Source of the DNA: Janibacter melonis
GTDB taxonomy: Bacteria > Actinomycetota > Actinomycetes > Actinomycetales > Dermatophilaceae
Direction: 5' to 3'
Assembly: GCF_020567375.1 (NCBI RefSeq)
Contig: NZ_JAJBZM010000001.1
Span: 913,935 to 977,934, forward strand
Length of the DNA stretch: 64,000 bases
The notes under the pieces were generated by a model that saw only the letters and a program-made list of their open reading frames with translations, made no database searches and had not been told where the DNA came from. The position numbers were made by a program, and so were the translations under genes. The stretch's first letter is position 1; the number at the start of each line of letters is the position of its first letter. This document shows positions 53,814 to 62,551 of this stretch, piece after piece.

Positions 53814-55900
53814 AGCAGGTCGTACAACCGACTGGTGGCGGCGCCATCCGAGTCCTCGACGTCCCTCGGCCGAGCATCGGTGCCACCGAGGTGCTCGTGC
53901 GTACGGAGGCATCCCTGATCTCGGCGGGAACCGAGCTCGCGATGACCAAGCTGGCTCAGTCCAGCCTGGTCCAGAAGGCACGAGCGCGGCCCGATCTGGT
54001 GAGGCAGGTCGTCCAGAAGGCGAAGTCCGACGGTGTCGGCCAGACCGTCAAGACGGTTCGGAACAGGCTGGCCGGCGACACCCCGCTCGGCTACTCCGCC
54101 TGCGGGACGGTGATCGCGGTCGGTGAGGCGGTGTCGGGCATCCGACCCGGCCAGCGTGTTGCGACCGGGGGCGCCGGTGTGGCGAACCACGCCGAGCTCC
54201 AGTCGGTTCCGTCTCTCCTGTGCTCGCCGGTGCCCGACGGTGTGAGTGCCGAGGAGGCGGCGTTCAGCACCGTGGGCTCTATCGCTCTGCACGGATTGCG
54301 GCAGGCAGACCTCGGCCCCGGGTCGAAGGTCGCCGTCATCGGTCTTGGACTCCTCGGGCAGCTCACAGCGCGACTCGCTGAAGCGTCCGGGCTCGACGTG
54401 TTCGGCATCGACGTCGGCGAGACGGCCGTCAAGCGTGCTCGTGACGCTGGCATCACCGCGCAGGTGGACAACGGGCAGAGCACCACCGACGCGGTCCTTC
54501 AGTGGTCGCGCGGCCGAGGAGCGGATGCCGTCATCATCTGCGCCTCGAGCAAGTCTTCCGCGATCGCCCTGCGGGCGGCGGAGCTCTGTCGCGACCGGGC
54601 TGTCGTCGTCGTCGTGGGCGACGTCGGCCTTGACCTCGAACGGGCGCCGTTCTACGAACGAGAGCTCAGCATCCGGTTCGCACGCTCCTACGGCCCGGGG
54701 CGTTACGAACGATCCTACGAGGAGTGGGGGGTGGACTACCCCGCTGGGTACGTCCGCTGGACGGAGAACCGCAACTTCGAGTCGATCCTGGATCTCATCG
54801 CGAGCGGCCGTCTTGTCGTCAAGGATCTCGTCACGCATCACTTCGGCATCGCGGAGGCCGACCGCGCCTACGAGCTGATGTCGAGTGGCAGCGAGCCGTA
54901 CCTGGGCATCGTTCTCACCTACCCGGACAGCGAGCCAGAGCGTCCCTCCGTGGAGAAGACGTCGCAGCAGAGCGGGTCGGGCATCGGATGGATCGGTGCC
55001 GGGAACTTCAGCGGCGGGACGTTGCTGCCCGCATTCCGCGACGCAGGCATCTCCGATTTTGTGACCGTGGCGTCGGCGCGCGGCCTGTCCGCGAAGCGGT
55101 TTGCCGACCGGCACGGCTTCAAGGGCACCTCCGATGATGCTTCCGAGGTCATCAACGACCCGCGCGTGTCGACGGTTGTCGTCTCGACCCCTCACTCATC
55201 ACATGCAGAGCTGGCCGCACAGGCGCTCCGCGCCGGCAAGCACGTCTGGGTCGAGAAGCCGCTCGCCCTGTCGTTCGAGGAGCTCGAGGCAGTTGTCGAG
55301 GCAGAGGCGACCTCGAACGGTGTGCTCTTCGTCGGCCATAACCGACGATTCGCTCCCATGGTTCAGACCCTGGCGAGCACCTTCCCGGTTGAGTCCGGGC
55401 CTGTCGGCATCACCTACCGGGTGAACGCCGGCTCCATCGACCCGAAGCACTGGTACTCCGACCGTCGAGAAGGTGGTCGTCTGCTCGGCGAGGTCTGTCA
55501 CTTCATCGACACCTGCACGGCCATCGCCGCCTCGCCAGTCACCGAGATCGCGGCCCTGCCGGGTGGTGATGGCGAGTCTGCGCTCGCCCCGAGCTTCGTC
55601 CTGTGCCTGCGGCACGCGAACGGATCCGTGGCGACGATCTCCTACCTGGCCGGAGGACCCGGAACCCTCGGCAAGGAGTACGTCGAGGTGATCGGCCAGG
55701 GCCGTTACGCGGTGCTGGACGACTTCAAGACGCTGACCATCGATGGCAAGAAGGTCAAGGACGTGGAGGCCGGGAAGGGTCACCTCCAGGCTGTGTCGGC
55801 GTTCCGAGACCTGATCGGTGGCTCGCCTGTCGACACCTCGTGGGTCATCGATACTGCACGTGCGTGTCTCTCGGCAGCGGCGGCTCTCGGCACCAGATGA
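53810..55900 (+). CDS. Bi-domain oxidoreductase (zinc-type dehydrogenase plus Gfo/Idh/MocA)
   Basis: 696 residues. N-terminal MDR (alcohol dehydrogenase-like) with GYSACGTVIAVGEAV and VAVIGLGLLGQLTARL, then a complete Gfo/Idh/MocA domain from about 388 (GIGWIGAGNFSGGTLLPAF, STPHSSHAELAAQALRAGKHVWVEKPLAL). Predicted sugar oxidation/reduction in two NAD-linked steps. Partner of the heparinase-like protein, as in many O-antigen clusters. SD AAGAAGGAAG before ATG 53810. Confidence 0.85.
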   Translation: MKQVVQPTGGGAIRVLDVPRPSIGATEVLVRTEASLISAGTELAMTKLAQSSLVQKARARPDLVRQVVQKAKSDGVGQTVKTVRNRLAGDTPLGYSACGTVIAVGEAVSGIRPGQRVATGGAGVANHAELQSVPSLLCSPVPDGVSAEEAAFSTVGSIALHGLRQADLGPGSKVAVIGLGLLGQLTARLAEASGLDVFGIDVGETAVKRARDAGITAQVDNGQSTTDAVLQWSRGRGADAVIICASSKSSAIALRAAELCRDRAVVVVVGDVGLDLERAPFYERELSIRFARSYGPGRYERSYEEWGVDYPAGYVRWTENRNFESILDLIASGRLVVKDLVTHHFGIAEADRAYELMSSGSEPYLGIVLTYPDSEPERPSVEKTSQQSGSGIGWIGAGNFSGGTLLPAFRDAGISDFVTVASARGLSAKRFADRHGFKGTSDDASEVINDPRVSTVVVSTPHSSHAELAAQALRAGKHVWVEKPLALSFEELEAVVEAEATSNGVLFVGHNRRFAPMVQTLASTFPVESGPVGITYRVNAGSIDPKHWYSDRREGGRLLGEVCHFIDTCTAIAASPVTEIAALPGGDGESALAPSFVLCLRHANGSVATISYLAGGPGTLGKEYVEVIGQGRYAVLDDFKTLTIDGKKVKDVEAGKGHLQAVSAFRDLIGGSPVDTSWVIDTARACLSAAAALGTR

Positions 55901-57105
55901 GCAACAAACGCAACTTTGCGCTGTCGTCAGCAGCCGACCTGCTGACGACAGCGGCATCGTTCGGAACGGGTGTCCTGGTAGCCAGGATCCTGGGGCCAGA
56001 AGACAGAGGCGTTTACAGCTTCGTGACAGCCACGGGTGCTGTCGTGGCCTATCTGGCAGGGATGGGTCTTTTCGAGGCTCTGCTGGCCAAGGGGCGTCGA
56101 CCTTCCAACGGTGTGTTGTGGCTCGCCGCTGGTCTGGGCGTCGTCGGTTCAGTCGTGATGTTCGTCGTCGGTGCGGTTCGTTCCGAACCGATGCTGCAGC
56201 TGTACTCTCCTCTGCCGATCATCTGGGGTTTGCTTCAGGTCAGATTGGCCCACGCGCGCATCACCGGACGGGCTGCGTGGTTCTGGTTGCGGGTGATCGC
56301 CCCCGCCCTGCAGCTCCTGACGACTCTGGTCCTGGTCGTCGCAGGGCACCTCACCGTCGCCTCGGCGATAGCCGCACTCCTCGTCGGCTTCGCCGTGGCA
56401 GTCGTCGTCGACGTGATTGTGGAACGGCGTCAGCCGGCCCACGATCGGGCACCAGAGCTGGACGGTCACGAAGGGACGCTCCTACGGTCGGGTCTGCACC
56501 AGCACCTGCTGAACGTGCCTCGCAGCTTGAACTACAGGGGCCCACTCATCATGCTCGGATTCCTGGCGACCAGCGAGGATCTGGGGCTGTACGCAGTCGC
56601 CGGTTCGGTTGCCTCACTGATTCCCATCTTGACCTGGTCCATCCCGCAGAACCTGCTCGCGATGCGGAGCGCGAAGGACAACGCGGCTAGCCGAGTCTCT
56701 CGCCAGCTCGTCACTCTGAGCTGGCTGTCCGGAGCGATCGGGGGCACCGCGGCGCTCTTGCTCGGAGAAGAAGTGCTGGCACTGGTCTATGGAAGCGCGT
56801 TCGTACCTGCAGTCACAGGATTCATCATCCTCACCTTTGCCCAGGCGCCGTGGCTGCACAGCAGCGTCGTGCAGGCTGACTACCGCGCAGACGGACGTGC
56901 GCATGTGGCAGCGATCATCGAGGTCGCCTCACTGGTCGTCACCCTCGTCCTCATCGCGCTTCTCTACCCGATCTACGGGATCACGGGCGTGGCTTCGAGC
57001 GTGGCTGCGGGCTACGTCCTGAGCGCAGTCCTGACCCAGTCGCTGCGATACCGCTCCCCGTCGACCAGCGCACCGACCCCAGCCGAAACGGCGGTCCCAC
57101 GATGA
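55897..57105 (+). CDS. Oligosaccharide flippase (Wzx-like)
   Basis: 402 residues, 10-12 hydrophobic helices. Begins MSNKRNFALSSAADLLTTAASFGTGVLVARILGPEDRGVYSF, the polysaccharide_synt/Wzx opening. It would flip the lipid-linked repeat unit across the membrane. ATGA overlap with the previous gene. Confidence 0.85.
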   Translation: MSNKRNFALSSAADLLTTAASFGTGVLVARILGPEDRGVYSFVTATGAVVAYLAGMGLFEALLAKGRRPSNGVLWLAAGLGVVGSVVMFVVGAVRSEPMLQLYSPLPIIWGLLQVRLAHARITGRAAWFWLRVIAPALQLLTTLVLVVAGHLTVASAIAALLVGFAVAVVVDVIVERRQPAHDRAPELDGHEGTLLRSGLHQHLLNVPRSLNYRGPLIMLGFLATSEDLGLYAVAGSVASLIPILTWSIPQNLLAMRSAKDNAASRVSRQLVTLSWLSGAIGGTAALLLGEEVLALVYGSAFVPAVTGFIILTFAQAPWLHSSVVQADYRADGRAHVAAIIEVASLVVTLVLIALLYPIYGITGVASSVAAGYVLSAVLTQSLRYRSPSTSAPTPAETAVPR

Positions 57106-58235
57106 AGATCCTCCTCGACGCCTCCCATCAGCGGGCGGGTGGCGGCCTTCAGGTCAGCCATGGCATCCTCTCCGCCCTGGCGGACGATGCCTTCGCAGAG
57201 CACGACTGGCACGTTCTTGCGCCGGAGGGGTCTACCCTCCATGCCGCCGCCGCCCAGATCGCGATCCCGTCTGACGCATACCCGACGTCGACGGTCGGCC
57301 GGCAAGCGCGGGGCAGGTCAGTCGTCCGAGACGTGGTCGACACCTTTGATCCGGACGTGGCGTACACGGTGTTCGGCCCCCCGGTCCCTGTTCGGGCCGG
57401 CGTGACTACAGCAGCCGGGATGGCGTACTCCAACCTTCTCTACCCCGAGGTCGATTTCTGGGCCCATCTGCCTCGCCGTACCCGCTGGAAGCACGAGGTG
57501 CGCGACCACTTTCGCCAGCACGCAGTGCGACAGGCCTCGGGGCTCATCCTCGAGACCGAGGCTCTGCGACGACGCGCGATGGAGAGGTGGGGATACGAGG
57601 AGGAGGCGACGACCGTCATACGTCCGGCGGTCGGGCCGAATCTTCTCGACCCTGAGGAAGACGTTCGAGTACGTGACCAGCTGGACCTCCTTCCCGCCAG
57701 CGCAACTTTCGTCCTCCTGGCATCCGGGTACCACCCGAACAAGAACGTCGACCAGATCCCCGCGATCGCGCTCGAGGCTCCAGAACTCCACTTCGTGCTC
57801 ACCGTGGAGCCCGGGTCCCCCGGTGGGCGGGAGCTCCGAGAGGTCTCGCACAGGCTGGGCGTCTCGGATCGAGTGCACCTCATCGGGAACGTCCCTCAGG
57901 TCAGCATCGGCATGCTGTACCAGCATGCCGATGTACTGCTGCTCATGAGCGAGCTGGAGAGTTTCAGCAACAACGTGAGCGAGGCGATTGCCACCCGGAC
58001 CCCGTTGGTGCTGTCCGATCGGGACTGGGCCCGATCTGCAGCTGGCGAGGCTGCGGTCTACGTCCCGCCGAGGGAGCCGAGCAAGATCGCTGCGGGCCTT
58101 CGGGCCGCCCTCGATCCCGTCGACCTGGATCGTCGGCTGGACGTCGGATCGACTATTCTCGCTGAGCACCATGGCACCCACGTCGGCAGGCTTCGACACG
58201 TCGTACGTTTTCTGGAAACGTTGAGGAATCGCTGA
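57102..58235 (+). CDS. GT4-family glycosyltransferase
   Basis: 377 residues. Starts MKILLDASHQRAGGGLQVSHGIL, central VLLASGYHPNKNVDQIPAIA, and LLMSELESFSNNVSEAIATRTPLVLSDRDWAR, the E-x7-E region of GT4 enzymes. Adds a further residue to the repeat unit; donor unknown. Confidence 0.85.
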   Translation: MKILLDASHQRAGGGLQVSHGILSALADDAFAEHDWHVLAPEGSTLHAAAAQIAIPSDAYPTSTVGRQARGRSVVRDVVDTFDPDVAYTVFGPPVPVRAGVTTAAGMAYSNLLYPEVDFWAHLPRRTRWKHEVRDHFRQHAVRQASGLILETEALRRRAMERWGYEEEATTVIRPAVGPNLLDPEEDVRVRDQLDLLPASATFVLLASGYHPNKNVDQIPAIALEAPELHFVLTVEPGSPGGRELREVSHRLGVSDRVHLIGNVPQVSIGMLYQHADVLLLMSELESFSNNVSEAIATRTPLVLSDRDWARSAAGEAAVYVPPREPSKIAAGLRAALDPVDLDRRLDVGSTILAEHHGTHVGRLRHVVRFLETLRNR

Positions 58236-58774
58236 TGAAGACCGGCATCCACTACTTCTTGGTGGTGACGTACGAGACGGCGACGGCGATGGTCTTGAAG
58301 TTGCCGCGCTACCGGACCTGCAACCGACTGAAGTCCACGTACCTGCGACTGCTGGGCGCCGAGGTGGGCAATCGGGTCGTGCTCTACCCAGATCTATGGA
58401 TCATGCCGGTGCGAGGACTCCGCCTGGGTGACGACGTCGATCTGGCCAAAGGTGTCCTCATCACCGGCAGGGGGGGCGTCAGCGTCGGGAGCAGGACTCT
58501 GGTCGGTTACGGCACTCGCATCATCTCTTCTAATCACAAGGTCTCCGGCGCCGGGACCGTATTCGGGTCGGGGCATGAGCATGCACCGGTGACAATTGGT
58601 GCGGACGTGTGGATCGGAGCCGGATGCACGATTCTTCCGGGTGTGTCGATCGGCGACCGGGCCGTCATCGCTGCTGGCGCTGTCGTCACGAAGGACGTGC
58701 GGGAGGGCGAGGTAGTAGGTGGCGTACCTGCCCGACTGATCCGTCATCAGACCATCGCCCCCGGCGGGGGATGA
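58235..58774 (+). CDS. Hexapeptide-repeat acetyltransferase
   Basis: 179 residues, left-handed beta-helix: VGNRVVLYPDLWIMP, LGDDVDLAKGVLITG, VTIGADVWIGAGCTILPGVSIGDRAVIAAGAVVTKDV, with the catalytic His in IISSNHKVSGAG. Resembles sugar O-acetyltransferases (WcaF/MaA type). Likely O-acetylates a sugar of the polymer. Start ATG shares the A of the preceding TGA. Confidence 0.88.
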   Translation: MKTGIHYFLVVTYETATAMVLKLPRYRTCNRLKSTYLRLLGAEVGNRVVLYPDLWIMPVRGLRLGDDVDLAKGVLITGRGGVSVGSRTLVGYGTRIISSNHKVSGAGTVFGSGHEHAPVTIGADVWIGAGCTILPGVSIGDRAVIAAGAVVTKDVREGEVVGGVPARLIRHQTIAPGGG

Positions 58775-58775
58775 T

Positions 58776-60254
58776 GTGAGCTCCCAGGCAGCTCGAATGT
58801 CGAGACGAACCACCACGGGGGCTCATCAGCGCCACATCGCTCCGTGGCTGGTGCTCAGCTGGTTGGTAGCGGTGCTGTGCACGCTGCTGATTTTCCTTGG
58901 AGTAGGCGTCTCGAGCTATCTCATCAGCATCGTCGCGTGGATCGCCTCGATCACCGCGGTGTCTCTTCGCCTCCGGTCCAAACCCGCACCTGGCAAGCGC
59001 AACGCGACAGCAGTATGGCTCTCTCCTCTGATCGCCTGGGGCCTGCTCGTCCTCGTGCCCTGGTCGATCAACCTGTACCTGGACCGACCCTGGCCGGTCG
59101 GCTTCGAGGGCATCGTCGAGGACAGCCTTCCAGCCACATTCGTCCTGAACCTCACCGCGCTGGCCGGACTGACCCTGGGACTCCTGTGCATGAGCGCACC
59201 TCTCGCAGCCCCAGAGCAGCTCGGGGAAAGACCCCGACAGTGGCGGGTCGCAGTGGTGGGATCCGCCTTCGTCGTCATGTATTTCGGCAGCCTTGTCGCG
59301 ACCTCGAACTCGATCACCGCGTTCTGGCGACTCGGATCGGACAGCGGCTACTTGCAGACCACGTCTGCCCGTGGAGCTGTGGGGTACTTCGACCTGATCC
59401 CCACTGCCATGGTTGTTCTCGTTCTCTGCCTGGCTTTCCTCGAGAAGCGCAGCGGAAACAAGATCTCGCTGACCACGGGCACCTTGATGGCAATCACCAT
59501 CGTCATCTCGTTCGGGCTTGGCTCTCGCTTTCGCCTGGGCCTTCTCCTCTTCGGTCTCATCGCCATCCTGTGGGGCAACGCCGGCATCCGAACTCTTGGG
59601 CGCAGGCTGCGCCTCATGATCATCGCTGCAGGCAGCGCGGTGGGATTCGTCGCGGTCAGCGGGTTCCTCAGCTTCTTCCGGTCTGGTGTCAACAGCAGCG
59701 GTCCGGACGACATCATCGACCGGTTTGCACGAGGCGTCGACGTCCTCGGCATGCAGGAGCTCGCTGTGCGCCGGGGCATGGAGGCCGGCAGTCTTGGCGG
59801 CGAGTCCTACTGGGAGATCCCGATCCAGGCGCTTCCCCGAGCTCTCACTGGAGCTGACAAGATGGCACCAGTGGCACAGCGCGAACTTGGGTTCTACCTC
59901 GACGACCGTGCTGGTTTCAGTGCTCCGGCGTGGTTCGAGCCATGGTTGAACTTCGGACCTCTCGGGCCGCTGGTCTGGGGCTTTGCATTTGTCGTTGGCT
60001 ACTGGTTGATGCTGAGGATGGTCGCGACGTCCCGTCGCGCCGCTTCCCTGTGCCTCTTCGCGCCCCTGTGGACACTGGTGATCTACCAGATCTTCAGTCG
60101 CCTTCTCGTCACACTTGCACTGTCGACCATTCTTGCGAGCTTGGTTGCGCTGCTCCTGGCACGGTGGACGATGCAGCCAGTCGACACCACAGGCTCAGCA
60201 TCATCTGAGATCCCCGCACAGGCTGCGCGCGAGAGCTCCAGGACCGTCGCGTGA
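58776..60254 (+). CDS. Wzy-like polysaccharide polymerase
   Basis: 492 residues, about 12 hydrophobic helices with a large loop around FFRSGVNSSGPDDIIDRFARGVDVLGMQELAVRRGMEAGSLGGESYWE. No sequence family assigned; the topology and place in the operon between a flippase-containing set and the end gene make polymerase the best guess. An O-antigen ligase is the alternative. GTG 58776, two bases after the previous stop. Confidence 0.7.
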   Translation: MSSQAARMSRRTTTGAHQRHIAPWLVLSWLVAVLCTLLIFLGVGVSSYLISIVAWIASITAVSLRLRSKPAPGKRNATAVWLSPLIAWGLLVLVPWSINLYLDRPWPVGFEGIVEDSLPATFVLNLTALAGLTLGLLCMSAPLAAPEQLGERPRQWRVAVVGSAFVVMYFGSLVATSNSITAFWRLGSDSGYLQTTSARGAVGYFDLIPTAMVVLVLCLAFLEKRSGNKISLTTGTLMAITIVISFGLGSRFRLGLLLFGLIAILWGNAGIRTLGRRLRLMIIAAGSAVGFVAVSGFLSFFRSGVNSSGPDDIIDRFARGVDVLGMQELAVRRGMEAGSLGGESYWEIPIQALPRALTGADKMAPVAQRELGFYLDDRAGFSAPAWFEPWLNFGPLGPLVWGFAFVVGYWLMLRMVATSRRAASLCLFAPLWTLVIYQIFSRLLVTLALSTILASLVALLLARWTMQPVDTTGSASSEIPAQAARESSRTVA

Positions 60255-61543
60255 TCACCCGAAAGCAGCTGATCGGACATGCGGCCGCTTCGTTCCTGTA
60301 TGGGCTCGTACCAACTTCTTGGGCTCGTCGGAATCAGACGCCGGCGCAGTCGAACAGTCCTTCTGATTCCAGCGACAGGACGGTGGTGCCGACAGCCGGA
60401 CAGGGTGTCAACATCACCTCGGGATCAGTGGTCAACTCGGTCTCGGGGGGCACCGCGAACACCATCCTGGGGGGTGGCACAGTCACCAATCCCCTCACGA
60501 TCACGGGCGGCAACGACGCCGGCACCAGCGGCTCGTACCGAGTCATCGTCGGTGGCTACGACCATCTCATCAACTCGACCGGTGTCGGCGCTGACGTCGT
60601 CGGTGGTGGTGCACACCACCGCATCACAGGCACCTCCACTCACGGCACCATCTCCGGCGGCTCCTACTGCGTCATCTCCGCCGGGGACTACGGAAGCATC
60701 GGAGGTGGCACGAACAACGCCGTGTCGGCATCGGGAGCAACGATCGCCGGTGGCCGTACGAATGTTGCTGCTGGCCAAAGTTCTACTGTCGCTGGCGGGG
60801 TGGGGAACTCTGCCCTGAATGCCAATGACAGCATCTCAGGCGGGATCAACAACGTCGCGGGCGGCATTGCCAGCACGGTCGGGGGCGGGAATGGCAATCG
60901 CGTCCTTGGACGCAACGGCTTCGTCGGCGCTGGCGGCGGTAACACCCTGGGAGCCGAGGGGACCAGTCATGGGGACTACAGCTTCATCGGAGGCGGTTTC
61001 CAGAACTCGCTCGGCACCACCTCGAACGCGCGATTCGCCTCGATACCTGGCGGACGTGAGTGCTCCGTGCAGCACGAGTACGCCACCGCCTCCGGATATC
61101 ACGCGGTAACGCGGTTACCGGGTGCGGAGGTCCGCGCCAGTGGTTCGTTCGTCAGAGCTGGCGACGCCCAGATCAGTCGGCTGACTTTACGCAGGGCCAC
61201 GACCGACGGCGTCGCTACTGTGCTCGGCTGGAACGGGAATGCTGCACCGCCCATGATCCTCACCGGCACGACCTACCTGCTCGAGGGCACCGTCCTGGCT
61301 CGACGTACCGACCAGCCCGGAGCCAACGCAGCATGGCGTGTGTCTGCTCTCTACGCCCGTGACGGTGGTGGCGCGAGGGTGGTCGGCGCAACTGTCGTCC
61401 CGCTAGCCGTCGAAGGTTCGGCGTCAGCCTGGTCAGTGACGCTGACAGCGGGCAACTCGACCGTCAACGTCAACGCTGTCGGGGCACCTGGGCACTCCAT
61501 TCGGTGGGTCGCCAACGTCGTCTTGACCGAGCTGGCGCAGTAG
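60251..61543 (+). CDS. YadA-head-like beta-roll repeat protein with phage-tail-like C-terminus
   Basis: 430 residues. N-terminal hydrophobic segment (residues 8-24) could be a signal or anchor. Residues about 57-293 are a run of short Gly/Asn/Ser/Ala repeats of about 14-16 residues, for example TIAGGRTNVAAGQSSTVAGG, GNSALNANDSISGGINNVAG, ASTVGGGNGNRVLGRNG, the pattern of trimeric adhesin head domains. Residues 294-430 (FVRAGDAQISRLTLRRATTDG; TYLLEGTVLARRTDQPG; HSIRWVANVVLTELAQ) resemble C-terminal domains of phage tail fibres. No LPXTG. Last gene of the operon; GTG 60251 overlaps the Wzy stop. Confidence 0.7.
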   Translation: MITRKQLIGHAAASFLYGLVPTSWARRNQTPAQSNSPSDSSDRTVVPTAGQGVNITSGSVVNSVSGGTANTILGGGTVTNPLTITGGNDAGTSGSYRVIVGGYDHLINSTGVGADVVGGGAHHRITGTSTHGTISGGSYCVISAGDYGSIGGGTNNAVSASGATIAGGRTNVAAGQSSTVAGGVGNSALNANDSISGGINNVAGGIASTVGGGNGNRVLGRNGFVGAGGGNTLGAEGTSHGDYSFIGGGFQNSLGTTSNARFASIPGGRECSVQHEYATASGYHAVTRLPGAEVRASGSFVRAGDAQISRLTLRRATTDGVATVLGWNGNAAPPMILTGTTYLLEGTVLARRTDQPGANAAWRVSALYARDGGGARVVGATVVPLAVEGSASAWSVTLTAGNSTVNVNAVGAPGHSIRWVANVVLTELAQ

Positions 61544-61585
61544 GGCAGCAGCCCCCATCCAACACCTGAGCACGAGTTTGGGCTG

Positions 61586-61604
61586 GCATAACGCGTAGTT
61601 ATGC
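61586..61604 (+). promoter_or_regulatory. Candidate operator/promoter of cysDN
   Basis: Perfect inverted repeat GCATAAC-N5-GTTATGC. It overlaps a plausible promoter: -35 TTGGGC at 61578-61583 and -10 TATGCT at 61600-61605, 16 bp apart. It ends 33 bp before the preferred cysD start. Placement over the -10 would suit a repressor of sulfate assimilation. Confidence 0.5.
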
Positions 61605-61636
61605 TTCGAAGGTCGTCCCCAGAGAGGTCTCCCTTC

Positions 61637-62551
61637 GTGCCACCCACCGCTCCCCCGCGTGCGCTGACGCACCTCGACGTGCTCGAGTCCGAGTCGATCC
61701 ACATCATCCGTGAGGTCGCCGCGGAGTTCGAGCGTCCCGTCCTGATGTTCTCCGGCGGCAAGGACTCGATCGTCATGCTCCGGCTGGCCGAGCGCGCCTT
61801 CGCACCCGCCCGGATCCCCTTCGGCCTGCTGCAGGTCGACACCGGCTACGACTTCCCCGAGGTCCTCGCCACCCGCGATCGCTGGGTCGAGCGCCTCGGC
61901 GTCGAGCTGCACGTCGCCTCCGTCGAGGAGGCCATCGCCGACGGCACGGTCGTCGACGACGGCAAGACCTCGCGCAACCGCCTGCAGATCGGCACGCTGC
62001 TCAACGCCATCGAGGAGCGCGGGTACACCGCGGCCTTCGGCGGTGGCCGTCGCGACGAGGAGAAGGCCCGCGCCAAGGAGCGGATCTACAGCCACCGCGA
62101 CGACTTCGGCCAGTGGGACCCGAAGAACCAGCGCCCCGAGCTGTGGTCGCTCTACAACGGCCGGATCCACGAGGGCGAGCACATGCGCGTCTTCCCCCTG
62201 TCGAACTGGACCGAGCTCGACATCTGGCAGTACATCGCCCGCGAAGACCTCGACATCCCCGAGATCTACTACTCGCATCGTCGCCGGGTCTTCGCGCGCG
62301 ACGGGATGCTGCTCACGGAGAGCGAGCACAACCCCCTCCGCCCCGGTGAGGAGGCACAGGAGCGCCAGGTGCGCTTCCGCACCGTCGGCGACCTCACGCT
62401 CACCGGGTGCGTCGAGTCCGACGCCTCCAGCGTCGAGCAGATCATCGACGAGATCTCCATCGCCCGGCTCACCGAGCGAGGCGCCACCCGTGGCGACGAC
62501 CGCTTCAGCGAGGCCGCCATGGAGGACCGCAAGAAGGAGGGCTACTTCTGA
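61637..62551 (+). CDS. cysD: Sulfate adenylyltransferase subunit 2
   Basis: ATP sulfurylase catalytic subunit, PAPS-reductase superfamily; with CysN it makes adenosine phosphosulfate. 304 residues with the PP-loop SGGKDSIVMLRLAERA, LLQVDTGYDFPEV and GGRRDEEKARAKERIYS, and EGYF at the C-terminus. GTG 61637 (V-P-P-T-A-P-P) is preferred; GAGAGG is upstream. The ATG at 61601 falls inside the operator dyad and lacks an SD. Confidence 0.94.
   Translation: MPPTAPPRALTHLDVLESESIHIIREVAAEFERPVLMFSGGKDSIVMLRLAERAFAPARIPFGLLQVDTGYDFPEVLATRDRWVERLGVELHVASVEEAIADGTVVDDGKTSRNRLQIGTLLNAIEERGYTAAFGGGRRDEEKARAKERIYSHRDDFGQWDPKNQRPELWSLYNGRIHEGEHMRVFPLSNWTELDIWQYIAREDLDIPEIYYSHRRRVFARDGMLLTESEHNPLRPGEEAQERQVRFRTVGDLTLTGCVESDASSVEQIIDEISIARLTERGATRGDDRFSEAAMEDRKKEGYF

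Noticed and set aside
61601-61636. cysD start at ATG 61601
   Set aside because: The ATG is part of the inverted repeat and the -10, and there is no ribosome-binding sequence before it.
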